This document shows positions 21,426 through 29,535 of a stretch of DNA of 32,823 nucleotides, piece by piece. The notes below the pieces were generated by a model. It was given only the letters and a program-made list of their open reading frames with translations, was not told the DNA's origin and searched no databases. The stretch covers positions 1 to 32,823 of the forward strand of contig JAHFQC010000062.1 of assembly GCA_023259375.1 (NCBI GenBank). The letters run 5' to 3'. Both the position numbers and the translations under genes were made by a program. Origin of the DNA: Alphaproteobacteria bacterium (lineage in GTDB: Bacteria; Pseudomonadota; Alphaproteobacteria; Micropepsales; Micropepsaceae). How positions within the stretch are numbered: position 1 is the first letter of the stretch; each line of letters begins with the position of its first letter.

Positions 21426-24400
21426 ATGGCTTCTCTTGTTCTCGGTGCCGTCGGTTCGGCGATCGGCTCGTCGTATGGCGGCGTCACGCTGTTCGGCTAT
21501 AGCCTCTCGGGCGCGCAGATCGGTGGCCTGATCGGTGCCGTCGCCGGTACCATGATCGACAGCGCCTTGATGCCGGCGATCAAGCGCAGCAACACCCAAC
21601 TTTCCGACATCACCATTCAGTCGTCGACCGAAGGCCGTCCGATTCCGCGCGTCTACGGCTGCATGCGCATCGCCGGACAAATCCTGTGGGCGTCGCGCTT
21701 CAAGGAATCCAGCACCACCTCGGGCGGCAAAGGTCTTGGCGGATCGAGTGTCGAAACCACCACCTATTCCTATTCGGTGTCGTTCGCGGTCGGGCTGTGC
21801 GCCGGACCCATCACCCGCATTGGCCGCATCTGGGCCGACGGCAATCTCATCGATCCGACGGCCTATACCATCCGTTCCTATTCCGGCAGCGAAAGCCAGG
21901 CGCCCGATCCCGTCATCGAAGAGATCGAAGGCTCCGGCAACACGCCGGCTTATCGCGGGCTTTGTTATGTCGTGTTCGAAGACATGCCGCTGGCGGCGTT
22001 CGGCAACCGCATTCCGCAGCTGCAATTCGAGATCGTGCACGCGTTGTCGCTCACCGACCCGGACGCGCTCGAAAACCGGCTCACCGCTGTCGCGCTCATC
22101 CCCGGTGCCGGCGAGTTCGTTTATGCACCGGCTCTCGTCACCGAAGACAACGGCTACGGCATCTCCAAGCCGCTCAATGCGCACAACGCTTCGGGCGGCT
22201 CCGATTGGTCCGCCTCGCTCGATGAATTGCAGGCGCTGGCGCCGAATTTGAAATCGGTATCGCTGGTGGTGGGCTGGTTCGGGTCCGATCTGCGCGCCGG
22301 CACTTGCGCGGTGCAGCCGGGCGTCGAGCAATCGGTGCGCCACGCCACGCCGGAGAGCTGGAGTGTCGACGGCACCGACCGCCGCGATGCTTATATCGTC
22401 TCTTATCGCGACGATCGTCCGGCCTATGGCGGCACGCCCTCCGACGACAGCGTCAAGGCGGCATTTGCCGATCTGAAGGCGCGCGGCATCGCCGTCACTT
22501 TCTATCCTTTCGTGTTCATGGATATCCCCGCCGACAACGCGTTGCCTGATCCGTGGTCGAGCGCGGCGGCGCAGCCGCCGTATCCCTGGCGCGGCCGCAT
22601 CACCGTCACGCCGGCGCCGGGCCTTTCGGGCAGCGTCGATGGCTCTCAAGCGGCGGTGGATCAGGTGAATGCGTTCTTCGCCGGCGGCTACCGCCGCATG
22701 GTGCTGCATTACGCCCATCTCTGTGCCGAAGCCGGCGGCGTCGAGAGTTTCCTGATCGGCTCCGAACTACGCGGCCTGACGCGGGTGCGCGGGCCGAGTG
22801 CGATCTATCCGGCAGTGGCGGCGTTGAAGCAATTGGCGGCCGCCGTGCGGGCGATCCTTCCCTCGGCCAAGCTCGGCTATGCCGCCGACTGGAGCGAATT
22901 CCCGCCGCATCAGAGCGGTGGTCTCACCTTCAATCTCGATCCCTTGTGGACCGATCCCAACATCGATTTTCTCGGCATCGACAACTATCTGCCGCTCGCC
23001 GATTGGCGCGCCGGCAGCGATCATCGCGATGCGGCGAACTATGCCTCGCTCTATGACCCTGCGTATCTCGCCGCCAACATTCGCGGCGGCGAGGATTACG
23101 ACTGGTATTACCAATCCGACAGCGACCGCGCCGCGCAATGGCGCACCCCGATCACCGATGGTCTCGGCAAGCCGTGGGTATGGCGTGCCAAGGATATCTG
23201 GTCGTGGTGGTCGTCGCCGCATTTCAATCGTACCGGCTCCAGCGAGGCCACGTCGCCGACCGCCTGGGTGCCGCAATCGAAACCAATCCGCTTCACCGAA
23301 CTTGGTTGCCCCGCGGTCGACAAGGGCGCCAACCAGCCCAACGTGTTCTACGATCCCAAATCGGCCGAGAGCGCCTTTCCGTATTATTCCACCGGCGTGC
23401 GCGACGATCTCATCCAGCGCCGTTTTCTCGAAGCCCATTTCGCTTATTGGCGCGATGCCGCTAACAACCCGGTATCGAGCGTCTATCACGGCCCGATGCT
23501 CGACACCGACCGCATCGCGGTGTGGTGCTGGGACGCGCGGCCTTATCCCTTCTTTCCGTCGCGCGCCGATGTCTGGGGCGATGCCGATAACTACGCCACC
23601 GGCCATTGGCTGAACGGCCGTCTCGGCGATGTGCAGCTTGCCGATCTGGTGACGGCGCTGTGCGCGGAAGTCGGTGTCGCCTCATATGTCAGCGCTCTTC
23701 ATGGCGTCGTCACCGGTTTTGCCGTCACGGAATCGAGCGTGCGCGAAGCACTCAGCGCCTTGATGGCGGTCTATGCCTTCGATGCGGTCGAGAGCGGCGG
23801 TGTCATCCGCTTCGTGCCGCGCGGAAAGCCCGATCCTTTGGGCCTCACCGAAGATGCGCTGGTGCTGGCGGACGATGCCGTGTGTGGCTTTGCCTTGACG
23901 CGGGCGCAGGAAAGCGATCTGCCGGTCGCGTCTCGTCTTGCCTATGTCGACAGCGACACCAACGAGCAGGCGGTGACCGAAGCGCGGCGGTTGGTGGCGG
24001 GATCCGACCGCGTTGCCTCCTCGACTGTACCGCTGGTGATGAGCGCGGCCGAAGCGTCCGGCATCGGCGAGCGGCTGTTGCAGGATGCCTGGGTGATGCG
24101 CGAGACGGCGCGGTTCGCGTTGCCGCCATCGCTCCTGGCGCTCGATCCGACTGACGAGATTTTGCTGTCGGCCGGTGGACGCGTGCGCCGCTTGCGCCTG
24201 ACCGAGATCGAAGACAGCGAGGCGCGTGCCGTTGCTGCCGTGGCCACCGATCCCTCGCTCTATGAAGCCGTGTCCGGGGCGTCGCGGTCGGTGACGGCGA
24301 CCGAGAGCTTGCAGCAGCCGGGGCGGCCGCTGGTGGTGTTTCTCGATCTGCCGCTGCTCACCGATGCGCAGTCGCCGAGCGCGCCGTTCGCGGCCGCGTT

Positions 24401-25259
24401 CGCCGATCCGTGGCCGGGCAGCGTGCCGATCTACAAAGACTATGCCAGCACGCCCACCGTCAGTCTCACCACTGCCGCCACCATCGGCGAGACGCTGTAT
24501 GATTTCTGGTCCGGTCCGCTCAACCGCTGGGATCGCGTCAATAGCCTTTATCTCAAGCTCTATCGCGGCACGCTGCAATCGGTGACCGAGGCGCAGGTGT
24601 TCGGCGGCGCCAATGCGCTGGCACTGCAGAACGCCGATGGCGAATGGGAAATCATCCAGTTCGCCACTGCCGAACTGATCGCGCCGGGACAGTGGCGGCT
24701 CACGCGTCTGTTGCGCGGCCGCCAAGGCACCGAACAGGCCATGCGCAGCCCGGTCGCGGCCGGAGCGCGGATCGTCGTGCTCGACAGCGCGCTCAAACAA
24801 GTGCCGTTGTCGCTCGCCGAAGCGCGTCTGCCGCACACCTTCACCTATGGCCCTGCCGGCAAGCCGGTGACCGATGCGCGTTTCCAGACCGTGAGCCAAA
24901 CCTTCACGGCGGCCGGTCTCATTCCTCCGGCGCCGTGTCATGTGCGCTTTGCCTGGTCCGCCAACGGCGGTCTGACCATCACCTGGTTGCGCCGCGATCG
25001 GGCGCATGCCGCCAATCAGATCACGCTCGCCGAAACGCCGGCCAGCGATCCGATTCTGTTCGACCTCGAGATCCTCTCGAACGGGTCCGTCGTGCGCACC
25101 TTCGCCGCCGTGCCGCAGAATTCGCAAACCTACACCGCGGCCCAGCAAGCGGCGGATTTTCCGTCCGGTCTTCCCGATCCCCTCACGGTCCGCGTCGCGC
25201 AGCGTTCGAGCGCGATCGGGCGCGGCCGCGCCAAAACGGAGACGCTCTATGTCCGATGA
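21426..25259 (+). CDS. GTA host specificity/megatron protein (gp15)
   Basis: A 1277-residue baseplate-tip protein with a glycine-rich N-terminus (LVLGAVGSAIGSSYGGVTLF, IGGLIGAVAGTMIDSA) and then hub strands up to about residue 300. A GTA TIM-barrel domain at about 330-720 has YRRMVLHYAHLCAEAGG, LIGSELRGLT, LGYAADWSEFPPHQ, FLGIDNYLPLADWR and FTELGCPAVDKGANQPN. A phage-tail domain at about 735-950 begins LADLVTALCAEVGVASYV. The C-terminal part contains LRGRQGTEQA and fibronectin-like strands, TITWLRRDRAHA. The barrel resembles glycoside hydrolases and may act on recipient surface glycans; this is inference. The 3' end overlaps the fibre gene by 11 bases. Confidence 0.96.
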   Translation: MASLVLGAVGSAIGSSYGGVTLFGYSLSGAQIGGLIGAVAGTMIDSALMPAIKRSNTQLSDITIQSSTEGRPIPRVYGCMRIAGQILWASRFKESSTTSGGKGLGGSSVETTTYSYSVSFAVGLCAGPITRIGRIWADGNLIDPTAYTIRSYSGSESQAPDPVIEEIEGSGNTPAYRGLCYVVFEDMPLAAFGNRIPQLQFEIVHALSLTDPDALENRLTAVALIPGAGEFVYAPALVTEDNGYGISKPLNAHNASGGSDWSASLDELQALAPNLKSVSLVVGWFGSDLRAGTCAVQPGVEQSVRHATPESWSVDGTDRRDAYIVSYRDDRPAYGGTPSDDSVKAAFADLKARGIAVTFYPFVFMDIPADNALPDPWSSAAAQPPYPWRGRITVTPAPGLSGSVDGSQAAVDQVNAFFAGGYRRMVLHYAHLCAEAGGVESFLIGSELRGLTRVRGPSAIYPAVAALKQLAAAVRAILPSAKLGYAADWSEFPPHQSGGLTFNLDPLWTDPNIDFLGIDNYLPLADWRAGSDHRDAANYASLYDPAYLAANIRGGEDYDWYYQSDSDRAAQWRTPITDGLGKPWVWRAKDIWSWWSSPHFNRTGSSEATSPTAWVPQSKPIRFTELGCPAVDKGANQPNVFYDPKSAESAFPYYSTGVRDDLIQRRFLEAHFAYWRDAANNPVSSVYHGPMLDTDRIAVWCWDARPYPFFPSRADVWGDADNYATGHWLNGRLGDVQLADLVTALCAEVGVASYVSALHGVVTGFAVTESSVREALSALMAVYAFDAVESGGVIRFVPRGKPDPLGLTEDALVLADDAVCGFALTRAQESDLPVASRLAYVDSDTNEQAVTEARRLVAGSDRVASSTVPLVMSAAEASGIGERLLQDAWVMRETARFALPPSLLALDPTDEILLSAGGRVRRLRLTEIEDSEARAVAAVATDPSLYEAVSGASRSVTATESLQQPGRPLVVFLDLPLLTDAQSPSAPFAAAFADPWPGSVPIYKDYASTPTVSLTTAATIGETLYDFWSGPLNRWDRVNSLYLKLYRGTLQSVTEAQVFGGANALALQNADGEWEIIQFATAELIAPGQWRLTRLLRGRQGTEQAMRSPVAAGARIVVLDSALKQVPLSLAEARLPHTFTYGPAGKPVTDARFQTVSQTFTAAGLIPPAPCHVRFAWSANGGLTITWLRRDRAHAANQITLAETPASDPILFDLEILSNGSVVRTFAAVPQNSQTYTAAQQAADFPSGLPDPLTVRVAQRSSAIGRGRAKTETLYVR

Positions 25260-26543
25260 CACCGCCAGGCTGCACCTGCCGCAGCTCGTATCGTTGCAGG
25301 AATTGAACGCCGTCACTTGGAACGAGGCGCTGGAGCAGATCGATGCTCTGGTCGATCTCTATCTGCTTGGTCAGTTCGTCAATGCGCCGCCGTCGTTGCC
25401 GCAGGACGGCGATGCCTATCTCACCGGCGGCGCGCCCACCGGCGCCTGGAGCGGCACTGCCTACAAGATCGCCTCATGCCGTGATGGCGCTTGGCGATTC
25501 TACACGCCGTACAACGGCCTTCGGGCATTCGTTGCACCGTCGAATACGGTCATCGTCTATTTCAACGGCAACTGGACAACCGTCGGGTCAACCGATTTCG
25601 CCACCAAATCGGGCAGCGAAACCCTGACCAACAAGACACTGTCGAGCGCGAGCTTGTCGGGCACCACAAGCTTTCCCGGGGGCGGCACGATCGGCTCTTC
25701 CGGTGCCGTCGGTATCGGGACGGCGAGCCCTGCAGGCCGGTTGACCGTCTACGATACGGTTGGAGTCGGTGGAACGCCGTCCTTCAACGTCTCAAGCAAT
25801 AAGACCAGCCAAACGATCTTTCGCGTCGACAATACCACCTCGCGAAACTGGGAGTTCGGAGTCGGCGGTTCGTCCAGTCCGGTCGGCAACGGCTTTTTTA
25901 CTTCTTCGATACGACGGCGCAGGCGGCGCGCCTCATATTCGATACGTCCGGGAACGCGTTGGTCGGCGTCAATGTCGTTCCGACGCCGGCAAATGCCCGC
26001 AATCTCGGTTCGGCCTCGCTCTATTGGGCCAACGGCTACATTCAGAATGCTTGGGCGGTGATTTCGGACGAGCGCCTGAAAGACGAAATCGCAAGCCTCT
26101 CCGGAGCCGAGATGGCGGTGGCAAAAGCGATCGCGCCGCTGGTCGCAACCTACAAAATGAAATCGGCGGTCGCCGGGAAGGGCTCGTTGGCGCGCCGTCA
26201 TTGCGGCTGGATCGCGCAGCGGATCGAAGCGGTTTTCGCTGCGCATGGTCTCGATCCCTTTGCCTACGGCTGCGTCGGTTTCGATCCTGCCATCAAGACC
26301 GTCACCCGGACGCGAACCGTCATGCGTTCGAAGCTGAACGGCGCCGAGCCGGTCGTCGATGCCGAAGGCCATCCGGTGATGGAGAGTTGCGAGGAACCCT
26401 ATGAGGAACAGGTGCCCGATTGCGACGACGATGGCGTGCAGCGGATGATCCACAATCTCCGTATCGAGGAAGTGAGCGCGTTTGCCTTGGCGGGCTTGGC
26501 GGCGCGCATCGCAGCGTTGGAAGCGGCGTGCGGCTATGCGTGA
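25249..26543 (+). CDS. tail fibre with S74 intramolecular chaperone, split across two frames
   Basis: Frame 1 (from ATG 25249) begins with a DUF2793-like domain (QELNAVTWNEALEQIDALVD, PPSLPQDGDAYLTGG, GAWRFYTPYNG), then the fibre motif GSETLTNKTLSS and beta-rich shaft repeats up to GNGFF at 25899. There the sensible sequence moves to the -1 frame and continues YFFDTTAQAARLIFDTSGNALV, then the endosialidase-type chaperone with its self-cleavage motif ISDERLKDEI (Ser codon at 26064) and HCGWIAQRIEAVF. Unshifted translation stops at 26061 in Arg/Ser-rich nonsense. Restoring one T in the T6 run at 25894-25899 gives a 431-residue fibre. Error, mutation or slippage are all possible. Confidence 0.85.
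25894..25899 (+). repeat. T6 homopolymer at the fibre frame change
   Basis: GGC-TTT-TTT-ACT in the upstream frame; a seventh T would give GGC-TTT-TTT-TAC-TTC-TTC-GAT and join the two fibre halves in frame. The heptamer C TTT TTT lacks the X XXY YYZ identity at its first base. Confidence 0.7.
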
Positions 26544-26940
26544 CGGCGTCTGGAACTGGCCGCACGTTGACCCGCGGGCCGTCGGCTGCCGCTGTTGCGG
26601 CGAGACGTTCATCGATCCCGCGGCGCTGGAGGCGCTCGAACGCCTGGCGCAGTCGCTCGGCGGAAAACTGGTCGTCACCTCCGGCCATCGCTGTGCGCAG
26701 CACAACGCCCGCGTCGGCGGGGCGCCGTTGTCGATGCACAAGCGGCTCGCCTTCGACATCGCGCTGGCCGGTCACGATAAGGCGCATCTGGTCGCGGTGG
26801 CGCGTGCGTCCGGCTTCACCGGGTTCGGCTTCGGCCAAACCTTTCTGCATCTCGATATGCGGGCGCGTCCCGCCCACTGGTTCTATGGACAAAGGAGTAT
26901 GGCGCAATGGACATCGGTTCTTTGTTGGATTCCGGCCTGA
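26536..26940 (+). CDS. M15-family D-Ala-D-Ala carboxypeptidase-like endolysin
   Basis: A 134-residue peptidase of the M15_3 type. Zinc ligands are H68 and D74 in SMHKRLAFDIAL and H105 in FLHLDMR, with VTSGHRCAQHNARVGG before them. An N-terminal C18-x-C20-C21 knuckle follows WNWPHVDPRAVG. It cleaves peptide cross-links of peptidoglycan and, next to a holin, is the likely lysis enzyme releasing particles. It starts by ATG 8 bases inside the fibre end and overlaps the holin gene by 34 bases. Confidence 0.9.
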   Translation: MRDGVWNWPHVDPRAVGCRCCGETFIDPAALEALERLAQSLGGKLVVTSGHRCAQHNARVGGAPLSMHKRLAFDIALAGHDKAHLVAVARASGFTGFGFGQTFLHLDMRARPAHWFYGQRSMAQWTSVLCWIPA

Positions 26941-27365
26941 CCGGCGGCTTGTTCGGTCTTCTCGGCAACGTCGCTTCCAAGGTGCTCGGGATTTTTGAAA
27001 CCCGCGAAGCCTTCGCGCAGAAAAAAGAAGAGTGGGGCCATGAAGAGCGCCTGCTCGACATGCAGATGAAGGCCAAGGCGGCCGAGACTGAGCAGGAGCT
27101 GGCGGTCACCGCCGCGTCGGGCTCGTGGACCGGCCTCGGCGAAAGCTTGAAAGCGGAAACGGCGATCGGGACGACCTATCCCTGGGTGAATGCGGTGCGC
27201 GCTTTGGTGCGTCCCGCGCTGACCCTCGGCCTCGGCAGCTTTTTGTGTGCCGCGTTTTTCACGACGACCGGCGAAGTGCGCAGCGAAATCTCCGACTCGC
27301 TCGTCTTCGCCGCCGTCACTGCGGTGGTGTGGTGGTTCGGCGATCGGGCGCCGAAGAAGAAATGA
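26907..27365 (+). CDS. holin of GTA 3TM type
   Basis: A 152-residue protein with an N-terminal hydrophobic/glycine helix (LLDSGLTGGLFGLLGNVASKV), a charged amphipathic middle (FAQKKEEWGHEERLLDMQMKAKAAETEQ) and two C-terminal TM helices, VRALVRPALTLGLGSFLCAAFF and SLVFAAVTAVVWWFGDRA. This is the layout of the GTA holin family, which permeabilises the inner membrane for lysis. AGGAG lies 9 bases before ATG 26907. It is the last gene before the terminator. Confidence 0.88.
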   Translation: MDIGSLLDSGLTGGLFGLLGNVASKVLGIFETREAFAQKKEEWGHEERLLDMQMKAKAAETEQELAVTAASGSWTGLGESLKAETAIGTTYPWVNAVRALVRPALTLGLGSFLCAAFFTTTGEVRSEISDSLVFAAVTAVVWWFGDRAPKKK

Positions 27366-27376
27366 GCGCCAACGAA

Positions 27377-27404
27377 AAAGCCCGCGAGTCGCCTCGCGGG
27401 CTTT
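27377..27404. terminator. strong intrinsic terminator after the GTA cluster, likely bidirectional
   Basis: AAAGCCCGCGAG-TCGC-CTCGCGGGCTTT is a perfect 12-base stem with a 4-base loop, A-rich on one side and T-rich on the other. It separates the holin gene from the convergent minus-strand gene ending at 27424. Confidence 0.9.
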
Positions 27405-27423
27405 CTGCTTCCGGTCGGTGCGA

Positions 27424-28011
27424 TCAGAGCCGGATAACGCCAATGAACGCGCCGGTATAAGGATTGAGCTCCACCATCACCGGACGGCCCCAGCGGTCGA
27501 AACTGCGGACCACGAAGTGACCGCGGAACCAGTAGGGATCGCCGTCGAAGCGATTGAAGCTGTGCTGGCGCAGCACCATGAACAGCCGGTCGCGCGCGAC
27601 GAAGCCGCCGCGGAAATTGGGCTGCCAATAGCGGTCATGGTCGCGATGCCAGCCGCCGCGGTTATCCTGCCAATGCCAGTCGGTGGCGTTATTGTTCCAG
27701 CCGGGACCGCCCTTAAAGCCCTGACCACCCATCGGACCGGGACCCATCTGCCCGGGTTTCGGGCCAGGACCGCCCATCATCGGGCCGGGCTTCGGACCAG
27801 GCCCCATCGGACCGGGATGTACGGCTGGGCCGCCCATTTGGCCCGGTCCGCCCATTTGATTGTGGTCGCCCCTCTGGTCGTGGCCGCGTTGCGGCCCGTT
27901 GTTCCAGCAATGCTGCTGGCCGGGCGGGCAGTTGTCGTGCGGCGGTTCGGCGGAAGCACCCGCGAACACCAGCGCAGCCGCGCCGGCGATAAGCATCAGT
28001 GTCGATTTCAT
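27424..28011 (-). CDS. secreted protein with Gly-Pro-Met-rich insert, paralogue of the next gene
   Basis: A 195-residue exported protein. Signal peptide MKSTLMLIAGAAALVFAGASA is followed by a His/Gln/Asn-rich stretch and about 60 residues of Gly-Pro-Met repeats (GPMGPGPKPGPMMGGPGP and similar). The C-terminal domain is WHWQDNRGGWHRDHDRYW, VARDRLFMVLRQHSFNRFDG, YWFRGHFVVRSFDRWGRPV, then ELNPYTGAFIGVIRL. That domain is clearly paralogous to 28265-28675, which lacks the repeats. The start is set at 28011 because the frame further upstream adds a second hydrophobic leader. Met/His richness suggests metal binding, but this is inference. Confidence 0.78.
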   Translation of the reverse strand: MKSTLMLIAGAAALVFAGASAEPPHDNCPPGQQHCWNNGPQRGHDQRGDHNQMGGPGQMGGPAVHPGPMGPGPKPGPMMGGPGPKPGQMGPGPMGGQGFKGGPGWNNNATDWHWQDNRGGWHRDHDRYWQPNFRGGFVARDRLFMVLRQHSFNRFDGDPYWFRGHFVVRSFDRWGRPVMVELNPYTGAFIGVIRL

Positions 28012-28103
28012 GGAAAATCCCCAAAAAAATCCCCTCAATGCACTATCTACCACCGGTAGAGCAGCGCCAGCGATAAAAGATTGTATCGACATGTATCAAA
28101 CGC

Positions 28104-28123
28104 CGAAGGCCCGCGGGCCTTCG
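28104..28123. terminator. 20-base perfect palindrome between the two paralogues
   Basis: CGAAGGCCCGCGGGCCTTCG is its own reverse complement and lies downstream of the minus-strand gene 28265-28675. No T tract follows on either strand, so it may be a weak terminator or RNA-end hairpin. A second small dyad, GGAC-TGCG-GTCC flanked by CCGTACG and CGTACGG, is at about 28132-28178. Confidence 0.4.
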
Positions 28124-28264
28124 CTTGATCACCGTACGAACCTGCATGGAGGGGCGGACTGCGGTCCGTACGGCTCAAGTTCTGGAGCGCTGCCGGGAGC
28201 CGATAGTATCAGCGTATCGGCGGGTACCGGTTTTCCGTCCGGCAGCGCGACCAAAAAGTCTGCG

Positions 28265-28675
28265 TTAGAAGCGGATCACGCCGACGAAGCTGCCGGTATA
28301 CGGGTTCATTTCGACAAACACCGGCCGGCCGAAACGGTCATAGCTGCGAATGACATAGCGGCCCTGATACCAGTAGGGGGCGCCGTCCCAGCGATTGTAG
28401 TGGTTGCGGCGCAACTCGAAATAAACGCGGTCCGGCGCGACATACCGGCCGTAACCATGGCGCCAATAACGATCATGATCGCCGTGCCAGCCGCGGTCGT
28501 CGCGCCAATGCCAGCCGGGCCGTCCGCGCCAGGCATCATTATAACCGTCGCGGTCGTGGCGTTCGGCCCAGCTGTGATCGGGGCGTCCGTCGCGGTCGCG
28601 GTCATAGGCAACGGCTCCGGTGGTAGCCAGAATGGCAGCGGCGGCGGCCGTCAAAAGGAATTTGCTGATCTTCAT
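28265..28675 (-). CDS. small secreted protein, paralogue of 27424-28011
   Basis: A 136-residue exported protein with signal peptide MKISKFLLTAAAAAILATTGAVA. The Arg/Asp/Trp/Tyr-rich mature part contains GWHWRDDRGWHGDHDRYW, VAPDRVYFELRRNHYNRWDG, YWYQGRYVIRSYDRFGRPV and EMNPYTGSFVGVIRF. The shared end (NPYTGxFxGVIR) recalls PepSY-type endings, but I cannot assign the domain. It is divergent from the PepSY/two-component operon, and the 158-base gap may be controlled by the same regulator. Function unknown; periplasmic. Confidence 0.8.
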   Translation of the reverse strand: MKISKFLLTAAAAAILATTGAVAYDRDRDGRPDHSWAERHDRDGYNDAWRGRPGWHWRDDRGWHGDHDRYWRHGYGRYVAPDRVYFELRRNHYNRWDGAPYWYQGRYVIRSYDRFGRPVFVEMNPYTGSFVGVIRF

Positions 28676-28792
28676 TGTCGTCTCCCATTTTGGGCCTGCT
28701 CCGGCCCCCGAATGTCCGTCGGCGAAAGTTCTTGCGCCGATTTGATGAATGCGAGACTAGAATGCTCTGGCTGAACGGGCCGTGGATGGGGC

Positions 28793-28809
28793 GTTCATGG
28801 GGGGTTCAT
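28793..28809. promoter_or_regulatory. GTTCAT-N5-GTTCAT direct repeat, candidate response-regulator (PhoP-type) box
   Basis: Two GTTCAT hexamers start 11 bases apart (28793 and 28804), the one-turn direct-repeat spacing bound by dimers of OmpR/PhoP-family regulators. The box ends 24 bases before the start codon of the PepSY gene, and an inverted TGAAC is at 28772. Autoregulation by the regulator encoded downstream is inferred. Confidence 0.55.
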
Positions 28810-28833
28810 ATGCCGGGGGGTATCTAAGGAAAC

Positions 28834-29532
28834 ATGCGCGCGCGGTGGCTCATTTCCCTGTTGGTGTTCGCGCTCGCGTTTCCGGCCCTGGCCCAGGACC
28901 GGCGCGGCGGGTCGCTCGATCGTGTTCTGCCGCATGTACGCCAATCGGTTCCCGGCACGTTCTATGATGCGGAAGGCCCATTTTTCGGGTCCGACGGCCA
29001 AGCGACGTATCGCCTCAAATGGATGACGCCCGACGGGCGGATCATCTGGCTGAATGTCGATGCCCAGAATGGCCATGTTCTCCGCGGCGCTCCTTCAGGT
29101 TCTTCGCGCAGCCGGTCCCGTGATGACGGCGACCGCGCCCCGCGCAACAATTGGCAGGATAACGGCCGAGACGGCTGGGGCGATCGCGATGGCCGTAACG
29201 GCCGCGATAATCCGTGGGGCAGCCGTGACGGCTCCTGGGGCGACCGTAACAATCAAGGCAACGACCAAGGATGGAGCAATCGCGGCGGTCCGAGCGGACG
29301 CGGCGGCTGGGAAGACCGCAGTGGCGGACGCAGCGGCGGCTGGGGCAACCGTAATCAAGGCGGCGACCAGGGTAATCGCGGCGGCGATCGCGGCGGCAAG
29401 TCGGGCTGGGGCGGACGTGATCAAGGCGGACGTGATCAAGGCGGGCGCGGCGACCAAGGCGGATGGGGCGGTCGCGGCGGACGTGGTAATGATGATCGCG
29501 GTGGCGGCCCTCGCCATCGTCCTGGTGGATGA
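28834..29532 (+). CDS. exported PepSY-like protein with long Gly/Arg/Asp/Asn/Gln-rich tail
   Basis: A 232-residue protein. Signal peptide MRARWLISLLVFALAFPALA is followed by one PepSY-like unit (VPGTFYDAEGPFFGSDG, YRLKWMTPDGRIIWLNVDAQ, NGHVLRG) to about residue 88. The remaining 140 or so residues are low-complexity repeats of GGR, RDG, NQGG and DQGGR with no predicted fold. AAGGA precedes ATG 28834. It is the first gene of an operon with the response regulator (start 3 bases after the stop) and sensor kinase. A small PepSY protein in front of such a pair suggests a periplasmic modulator of the kinase. The tail resembles RGG regions, but the signal peptide argues against RNA binding. Confidence 0.82.
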   Translation: MRARWLISLLVFALAFPALAQDRRGGSLDRVLPHVRQSVPGTFYDAEGPFFGSDGQATYRLKWMTPDGRIIWLNVDAQNGHVLRGAPSGSSRSRSRDDGDRAPRNNWQDNGRDGWGDRDGRNGRDNPWGSRDGSWGDRNNQGNDQGWSNRGGPSGRGGWEDRSGGRSGGWGNRNQGGDQGNRGGDRGGKSGWGGRDQGGRDQGGRGDQGGWGGRGGRGNDDRGGGPRHRPGG

Positions 29533-29535
29533 GTG

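Noticed and set aside
23682..25316. 544-codon minus-strand frame opposite the gp15 gene
   Set aside because: Shadow of gp15; composition is Arg/Gly/His-rich and there is no recognisable fold.
25894..25899. Canonical programmed -1 frameshift at the fibre T6
   Set aside because: The zero-frame heptamer is C TTT TTT, which breaks the X XXY YYZ rule at its first base, and T6 is short for transcriptional slippage; a lost T is the simpler reading, kept as a finding because of possible phase variation.
9997..27365. Active temperate prophage
   Set aside because: No integrase, excisionase, repressor, replication genes or flanking att-like repeats are visible; the gene order is GTA-type and chromosomal repeats fill its gaps. 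Genes outside the window could change this.
27424..28675. RcnB-type nickel/cobalt homeostasis proteins
   Set aside because: They are small, secreted and Arg/Trp/Tyr-rich like RcnB, but the typical RcnB C-terminal pattern is not present; the shared NPYTGxFxGVIR ending is different.
28922..29532. RNA-binding RGG protein
   Set aside because: The protein has a signal peptide and a PepSY-like unit, so the GR-rich tail should be outside the cytoplasm.
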